NCBI RefSeq assembly: GCF_025685415.1
Contig: NZ_JAGSYB010000001.1
Span: 3,038,001 to 3,102,000, forward strand
Direction: 5' to 3'
Source of the DNA: Terriglobus aquaticus
Lineage (GTDB): Bacteria; Acidobacteriota; Terriglobia; Terriglobales; Acidobacteriaceae
DNA length: 64,000 bases
A model generated the notes under the pieces. That model did no database searches, was not told the origin of the DNA, and saw only the letters and a program-made list of their open reading frames with translations. Below are positions 60,130 to 64,000 of the stretch, piece after piece. The translations under genes were made by a program, and so were the position numbers. How positions within the stretch are numbered: position 1 is the first letter of the stretch; each line of letters starts with the position of its first letter.

Positions 60130-60804
60130 CTAGGCGCGGACGCGACGCTTGAGGGCAGCCGCCATGCCAGTCAGACCGGTGCCCAGCAGAAAGAGGCTGG
60201 ACGGCTCAGGGGTTGCAGCCAGGTTGAAGGGGCTACCGAACGAGATCGTGGGGGTGTAGTTCAGGGTCGGATCCGTCAAGGTCGTCATGGCAGCGTCTAC
60301 CGTGAGCAGGTACGATCCGGACGCGAGATTGCCGAGCGCCGAACCGGAGATCACGCCATTGATGTCCTGATACAAGAAGGTGTTGGTGGCAAGATCCTTG
60401 AGGGAAAGGTCCCAGGAGTAAGTTGCCGGCACCGGCCCGTCTGTGAAGATCGGTGCAAGGTCCGCGATGTTATAGCCCGTGGTCGATGCCGTGGACAGCG
60501 TCGCGGTGAAGTTGCCGGTGGTGGTGTTGGCGGACGCAACTGTCTGGAGGAAGGCGACCTGGAGCGACTGCGGTGAGTTATAGGCACCTACGGTGTTGAG
60601 TTGGACCTGGCTGTATCCACCGTCGCTGCCCACGCCGAAACCGATAGCAGACGGGTAGCTGGCGCTGTAAGTGTTGCCGTCAGACGATGCGGTGATCTGT
60701 CCTGAGCTGATGTTGACCTGAGCCTGTGCCTGAGGGGCTACCGTGGCCAAAGCGAAGATTGCTGCAATTGCCGTGAGCGAGGCGGCATGGGAGAAGTTGG
60801 ACAT
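60130..60804 (-). CDS. PEP-CTERM sorting domain protein (224 aa)
   Basis: Secreted protein with a signal peptide (about 1-28, ending AQAQ), a Ser/Thr/Asn-rich beta-prone body (VNISSGQITASSDG, PATYSWDLSLKDLATNTFLYQD, GSYLLTVDAAMTTL), and the C-terminal tail TPEPSS, LFLLGTGLTGMAAAL and KRRVRA. AGGAG lies 10 nt before ATG. The upstream region carries a 10-bp inverted repeat and CTAAGTTGTG wording shared with the region upstream of the nuclease near 15 kb. Confidence 0.88.
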   Translation of the reverse strand: MSNFSHAASLTAIAAIFALATVAPQAQAQVNISSGQITASSDGNTYSASYPSAIGFGVGSDGGYSQVQLNTVGAYNSPQSLQVAFLQTVASANTTTGNFTATLSTASTTGYNIADLAPIFTDGPVPATYSWDLSLKDLATNTFLYQDINGVISGSALGNLASGSYLLTVDAAMTTLTDPTLNYTPTISFGSPFNLAATPEPSSLFLLGTGLTGMAAALKRRVRA

Positions 60805-61160
60805 CGGGGAAATGCTCCTGGCTTCATGAAGGCTTTGTCTTTCATGAATGCAGACAGGTAGATGGCACCTAAGTTGTGTCTGTAGGTATAGCTCCGCAAA
60901 ACTCAGGCTATTGCCGATGTACTTACAGCAGACTCGAAGTAAGCTTTAGCCCTGCTGTAAGAATGACGTCTTTAGGCGAAGTCTGATTCTTAGTAGTGGA
61001 GCTGGTATGGAAGTTATTTCCAGGAGCGCCTTCCGCGCAGCATCGACGCTCGGCGATGTGAGCTTAGGTCACGGCGGAGCTCTCGCCACGAATAGGTGGG
61101 CTCCGGTCGCGTGCCCTTCTGCCCGGACGGCGCTTCTGCGCGGACCGGCGAGAATGGCGT
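60805..61160. promoter_or_regulatory. Divergent region between PEP-CTERM gene and tgt with a 10-bp dyad
   Basis: CTTACAGCAG (60922-60931) and CTGCTGTAAG (60952-60961) form a perfect 10-bp inverted repeat, spacer 20 nt; a further GTAAG half-site lies inside. GGCACCTAAGTTGTGTC at about 60863-60879 resembles wording at 15009-15025. No gene is seen here. Confidence 0.55.
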
Positions 61161-62300
61161 ATGGGTTTGCGGTTCGAGGTGCATGCGGCAACGGAGGGTG
61201 GCGGTCGGCGTGGGACGCTGCACCTGCCGCATGGGATGGTGGAGACGCCGGTGTTTATGCCGGTGGGTACGGCGGCGAGCGTGAAGGCGGTTCCGCAGGG
61301 CATGCTGGAGACCCTGGGCGCGGACGGGCGGGGCGCGGAGATCATCCTGGCGAACACGTACCACCTGTACCTGCGGCCAGGGCATGACCTGATTGCGCGG
61401 CTGGGCGGAGTACACAAGTTCATGAGCTGGGATCGGCCCATGCTGACCGATTCGGGCGGGTTCCAGGTGTTTTCGCTGGCCGCGTTGCGCAAGATTTCGC
61501 CCGACGGGGTGGAGTTCCGGTCGCACCTGGATGGGTCGAAGCACTTCTTTTCGCCCGAGCACTCCATGGACGTGCAGATTGCGCTGGGCGCGGACATTGC
61601 GATGGCCTTTGACGAGTGCACGGAGCATCCCGCGACGCATGAGCGCACGCAGAGCTCGATGGCGCTGACGCATGCGTGGGCGGAGCGGTCGCTGCGACAC
61701 TTCCGCGAGAACGCACATCGCGTGCCTTGGTTCGCCGAGCGCGGCGGACAGCGGCAGAACCTGTACGGCATTGTGCAGGGCGGCATGTACAAGGACCTGC
61801 GGACGGAATCGACGGCGCGGCTGCTGGAAATGCGCGACGCGGAGGGTACGGGCTTTGACGGGTATGCGATCGGCGGTCTGGCCGTGGGCGAGCCGCGTGA
61901 GGTGACGCGCGAGATCATCGCGCACACGCTGGAGCTGCTGCCCAAGGACAAGCCGCGCTACGTGATGGGCGTGGGCTACCCGGACGAGATTGTGGAGTAC
62001 GCGCGGATGGGCGTGGACCAGATGGATTGCGTGTTGCCGACGCGCGCGGCGCGGCATGCGCTGCTGTTCACCAGCGAGGGGCGGCTGAATATTCGCGGGA
62101 AGAAGTTTGCGGAGGACAGCGGGCCGGTGGACCCGGACTGCGCATGCTCCACGTGTCTGCGGTATTCGCGGGCCTATCTACGCCACCTGTTCCACACGGG
62201 CGAACCGCTGGCTGCGACCCTGGCCAGCGTACACAACCTGCAGTTCTACCTGGATGCGATGCGGCGGGTGCGCGCGGAACTGCACGGCCAGGGGGATTGA
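61161..62300 (+). CDS. tgt: tRNA-guanine transglycosylase
   Basis: 379-aa TIM-barrel enzyme that exchanges G34 for preQ1 in GUN-anticodon tRNAs. TPVFMPVGTAASVKAV, ANTYHLYLRPGHDL, DSGGFQVFSLAA with an active-site Asp, YGIVQGGMYKDLR, GGLAVGEPREV and the nucleophile Asp in MDCVLPTRAARHA are visible. The zinc site is CACSTC...HNLQF. Codon use is typical. gluQ at 52966 acts later in the same pathway. Confidence 0.97.
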   Translation: MGLRFEVHAATEGGGRRGTLHLPHGMVETPVFMPVGTAASVKAVPQGMLETLGADGRGAEIILANTYHLYLRPGHDLIARLGGVHKFMSWDRPMLTDSGGFQVFSLAALRKISPDGVEFRSHLDGSKHFFSPEHSMDVQIALGADIAMAFDECTEHPATHERTQSSMALTHAWAERSLRHFRENAHRVPWFAERGGQRQNLYGIVQGGMYKDLRTESTARLLEMRDAEGTGFDGYAIGGLAVGEPREVTREIIAHTLELLPKDKPRYVMGVGYPDEIVEYARMGVDQMDCVLPTRAARHALLFTSEGRLNIRGKKFAEDSGPVDPDCACSTCLRYSRAYLRHLFHTGEPLAATLASVHNLQFYLDAMRRVRAELHGQGD

Positions 62301-62413
62301 TCTGGCGCACAGGAGAGCCGCCTGTTTCCGCTGCGGCGGCAGAAGAGGCCGCAGTGGCGAGGCGTACGCGTTGCGGCGTGGCGGGCTCCTGATGTGGCGG
62401 CGTCTTACAGAGA

Positions 62414-62758
62414 GTGAAGGGGCGGATCAAGCGCAAGCAGGAGTGGGCGGAGGCAGAGGCGCAGGCGGCACGCGTCGCCGAGCCCGAACCGGTTTGCGCT
62501 TTATGCGGCAGGCCGCTGGGTGCCCGGGTGGAGTGGCACCATCGCGTGCCGAAGAGCGAAGGCGGAACGGAGATGGTGCCGGTTCATCCCATCTGCCACC
62601 GGACGATTCACGCGCACGTGTCGAACCATGATTTGGCCACGGTGTATGCCGACCTGGACGCCTTGCGCGGGCGCGAAGATATTCAGCGGTTCCTGCGATG
62701 GATCGCGAAGAAGCCTGAAAACTTCAACGCGCCCACGCGGCGAGCGCGGGTGGAGTAA
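62414..62758 (+). CDS. HNH endonuclease-type protein
   Basis: 114-aa protein. A charged N-terminal helix (RIKRKQEWAEAEAQAARVAE) precedes a zinc-bound HNH fold: CALCGRPL, VEWHHRVPKSEGG, PICHRTIHAHVSNHDL. The order Cys-x-x-Cys, His-His, then Cys-x-x-x-x-His fits HNH nucleases. GTG 62414 is the start. It lies 114 bp after tgt and may be in the same unit; function unknown. Confidence 0.8.
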   Translation: MKGRIKRKQEWAEAEAQAARVAEPEPVCALCGRPLGARVEWHHRVPKSEGGTEMVPVHPICHRTIHAHVSNHDLATVYADLDALRGREDIQRFLRWIAKKPENFNAPTRRARVE

Positions 62759-62976
62759 GCGGAAGGAGCGACCAGACACTTTGCACACGGTCTTCCGCCA
62801 CCTATCTAAATGCACAGGAAGCGGTCGCGTGCAGGTGAGAAGCATCGGATGGCGTGCCTGCGCATCACCCAACTTCCGCTAACGGCGTTTATCGTTCCCT
62901 AAACTGACATCGCTTGCGGTGCATTAGCCTGTGCTTGATATGTAAAGTGGGAAGTACACGTTTGCTGGAGCCCTAG
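62759..62976. other. Intergenic spacer
   Basis: 218 bp with no recognisable gene or RNA. The GC content falls toward the right, matching the next gene. Confidence 0.4.
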
Positions 62977-63426
62977 TTGCATCCAGACCCCTCTTCGACT
63001 TCAGAATCTCCCCTAATTGCGCTTGGCGATGTCATAGCAGAACGACGCTTTACCTTGTTTGAATCGTCCGGTGCGGCCCGGCTTATCTGGGTGCGCCTCG
63101 GACGCCCCGTGATGACTAATCAGAGAGGCGTTCCTCAAGAAGGGCAAGACACAAACACCTTTCGTTGTCCGTTTCAGATTTCAGGTCTCGACTGCGATGA
63201 CAGGGTCTTCGCTCCGTTCGGAGAAGATCCATTTGTGGCGTTGCAGTATGCCATTCATCTTGCGGGTGATGTTATCGAGAGCGGAGCCAAGCGACTGAAC
63301 CTTCAAAACCCTCTCGCAAGGGTGCGGGAACGCGCGAAGCCTGATCGGCCACATTTTGAAGATGCTGGGCGTGCCTCTTGGATATGGGAGTTTGATTCAT
63401 TACCGAACCTCACTTACGGCATCTGA
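62977..63426 (+). CDS. DUF6968-like small protein
   Basis: 149-aa soluble protein with a TTG start (GGAG about 7 nt upstream). DVIAERRFTLFESSGAARLIWVRLGRPV is followed by FRCPFQISGLDCDDRVFAPFGEDPFVALQYAIHLAGDVIE, a pattern of DUF6968-type proteins (strand, I-G-R-P, C-P, D-x-x-x-A-L-Q-x-A). Function unknown. Base composition is lower in GC and codon use plainer than in neighbours, a possible sign of transfer. Confidence 0.6.
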   Translation: MHPDPSSTSESPLIALGDVIAERRFTLFESSGAARLIWVRLGRPVMTNQRGVPQEGQDTNTFRCPFQISGLDCDDRVFAPFGEDPFVALQYAIHLAGDVIESGAKRLNLQNPLARVRERAKPDRPHFEDAGRASWIWEFDSLPNLTYGI

Positions 63427-63551
63427 CCACACTGCGAGATGTCGCCCTTTAGGTTTTACTATCCATAAGTCGGCTTCTCGGAAGGGATCTGTTCGGAGCG
63501 GGTGTTCCGAATGGCTGAAACGGGCTGCTTTCGCAGGTAGGACTGAGAGAG

Positions 63552-63574
63552 AAGGGCCGCTGGTGGCGGCCCTT
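63552..63574. terminator. Intrinsic terminator between convergent genes
   Basis: AAGGGCCGC (63552-63560) pairs with GCGGCCCTT (63566-63574), 9 bp with a 5-nt loop; TCCTCATTT follows on the plus side. Confidence 0.75.
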
Positions 63575-63599
63575 TCCTCATTTGCTGGTGGCTTGCGGG

Positions 63600-64000
63600 C
63601 TACTCCCCCACGAAGACCGCCGTGGTCAGGGCCGGGACGGTGAGCGTTCCGGTCTTGTTGTTAGCGGTGGCGTTGCGTACGACCGCGTCGCCGGAGCGGC
63701 GTTGGATCGGGTGCAGCGCGAGGTGCTGGTTGGCGAGGGTGGCGGAGGTGAAGCTCTGCTGTGTGCTGGTGGCGTTGAAGACGACGACGATGTTGCTGTA
63801 GCCGCTGTAGCTGAGGCCGTTGGTGTTCGACAGCCGCATGACGATGAGGCCCGGCGTTTGTGTGGTGCCAGTATTGAGGAAGGTGAGGTTCTGCTGGATC
63901 TCCGGCGCGGAGGTCATGCGGAAGAGGCTGGAGCCGTTGCGGATTTTCAGGAACTCCTGGAAGGCAGTGGTGGTGGTGGCGATGTCGGCCGGGGAGGGTT
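63600..64000 (-). CDS. C-terminal part of a pullulanase-type alpha-1,6-glucosidase
   Basis: A frame open at the right edge on the minus strand, about 133 aa in the window, ending FVGE. FQEFLKIRNGSSLFRMTSAPEIQQ is the region after the GH13 catalytic barrel, then a beta-sandwich with IVVVFNATSTQQ, LHPIQ and TVPALTTAVFV, typical of the pullulanase-type DUF3372 tail. Probably a secreted debranching enzyme, but the catalytic domain lies outside the window. Confidence 0.75.
   Translation of the reverse strand, partial: PSPADIATTTTAFQEFLKIRNGSSLFRMTSAPEIQQNLTFLNTGTTQTPGLIVMRLSNTNGLSYSGYSNIVVVFNATSTQQSFTSATLANQHLALHPIQRRSGDAVVRNATANNKTGTLTVPALTTAVFVGE

Noticed and set aside
60862-60877. TGGCACCTAAGTTGTG as a sigma-54 promoter
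   Set aside because: The spacing is close to -24/-12, but it ends TTGT instead of TTGC and points away from the PEP-CTERM gene, toward tgt 280 bp away.

Overview
The window looks like chromosomal DNA of an acidobacterium of the class Terriglobia (Terriglobus/Granulicella-like). This is an inference from high GC, two large Oar-type TonB-dependent receptors with N-terminal carboxypeptidase-regulatory-like domains, three PEP-CTERM surface proteins, a secreted S53 (sedolisin) protease with Ig-like repeats, and the overall mix of housekeeping genes. There are about 50 protein genes. I see no rRNA, tRNA, CRISPR array, prophage or insertion sequence.

Layout. 1-9.2 kb: a partial minus-strand gene, lptD (LPS export), a divergent SDR/TetR pair with a palindromic operator, hemB, a short coiled-coil gene, mutS2 and a small UBP-type zinc finger. 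9.2-16 kb: a KimA/YdaO-like potassium permease and a surface block (PEP-CTERM protein, ExeM-like secreted nuclease, second PEP-CTERM protein) with several inverted repeats. 16-25.7 kb: lipA, small secreted proteins, an amidohydrolase, frr, a 1,188-aa TonB-dependent receptor with a LacI-type operator upstream, and accD. 25.9-32.1 kb: S53 protease, a carboxypeptidase-regulatory-like protein and a DesK/DesR-like two-component system. 32.1-34.1 kb: a gene-free stretch with DnaA-box-like sites (candidate oriC), then dnaN.

34-46 kb: amidohydrolase, acyltransferase, yjbQ, a CorE-like ECF sigma factor with a cysteine-rich tail preceded by a 22-residue, 7-cysteine peptide gene, a serine hydrolase, a ferredoxin-like protein, a DUF2961 (GH172-type) protein, a YdcZ-type transporter, ruvX, greA and several secreted proteins. 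46-52 kb: an MDR oxidoreductase, a second TonB receptor-like protein, a secreted unknown and a hexose-6-phosphate mutarotase, with short intergenic repeat elements between them. 52-58 kb: maf, then the minus-strand run (C26 amidotransferase)-rsmG and parA-parB-(isoprenylcysteine methyltransferase-like)-gluQ, with two perfect parS sites between rsmG and parA. 58-64 kb: a PAS histidine kinase, a third PEP-CTERM protein, tgt, an HNH protein, a DUF6968-like protein and the end of a pullulanase-type glucosidase.

Functional themes: chromosome replication and segregation (dnaN, candidate origin, parABS, rsmG); queuosine tRNA modification (tgt, gluQ); cell-surface and extracellular polymer work (PEP-CTERM, ExeM-like nuclease, S53 protease, TonB receptors, GH172 and pullulanase-type enzymes); and a putative metal-responsive sigma factor/cysteine peptide module. 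Many genes have a TANNNT hexamer 6-8 nt before the start codon and no Shine-Dalgarno sequence, which points to frequent leaderless transcripts.
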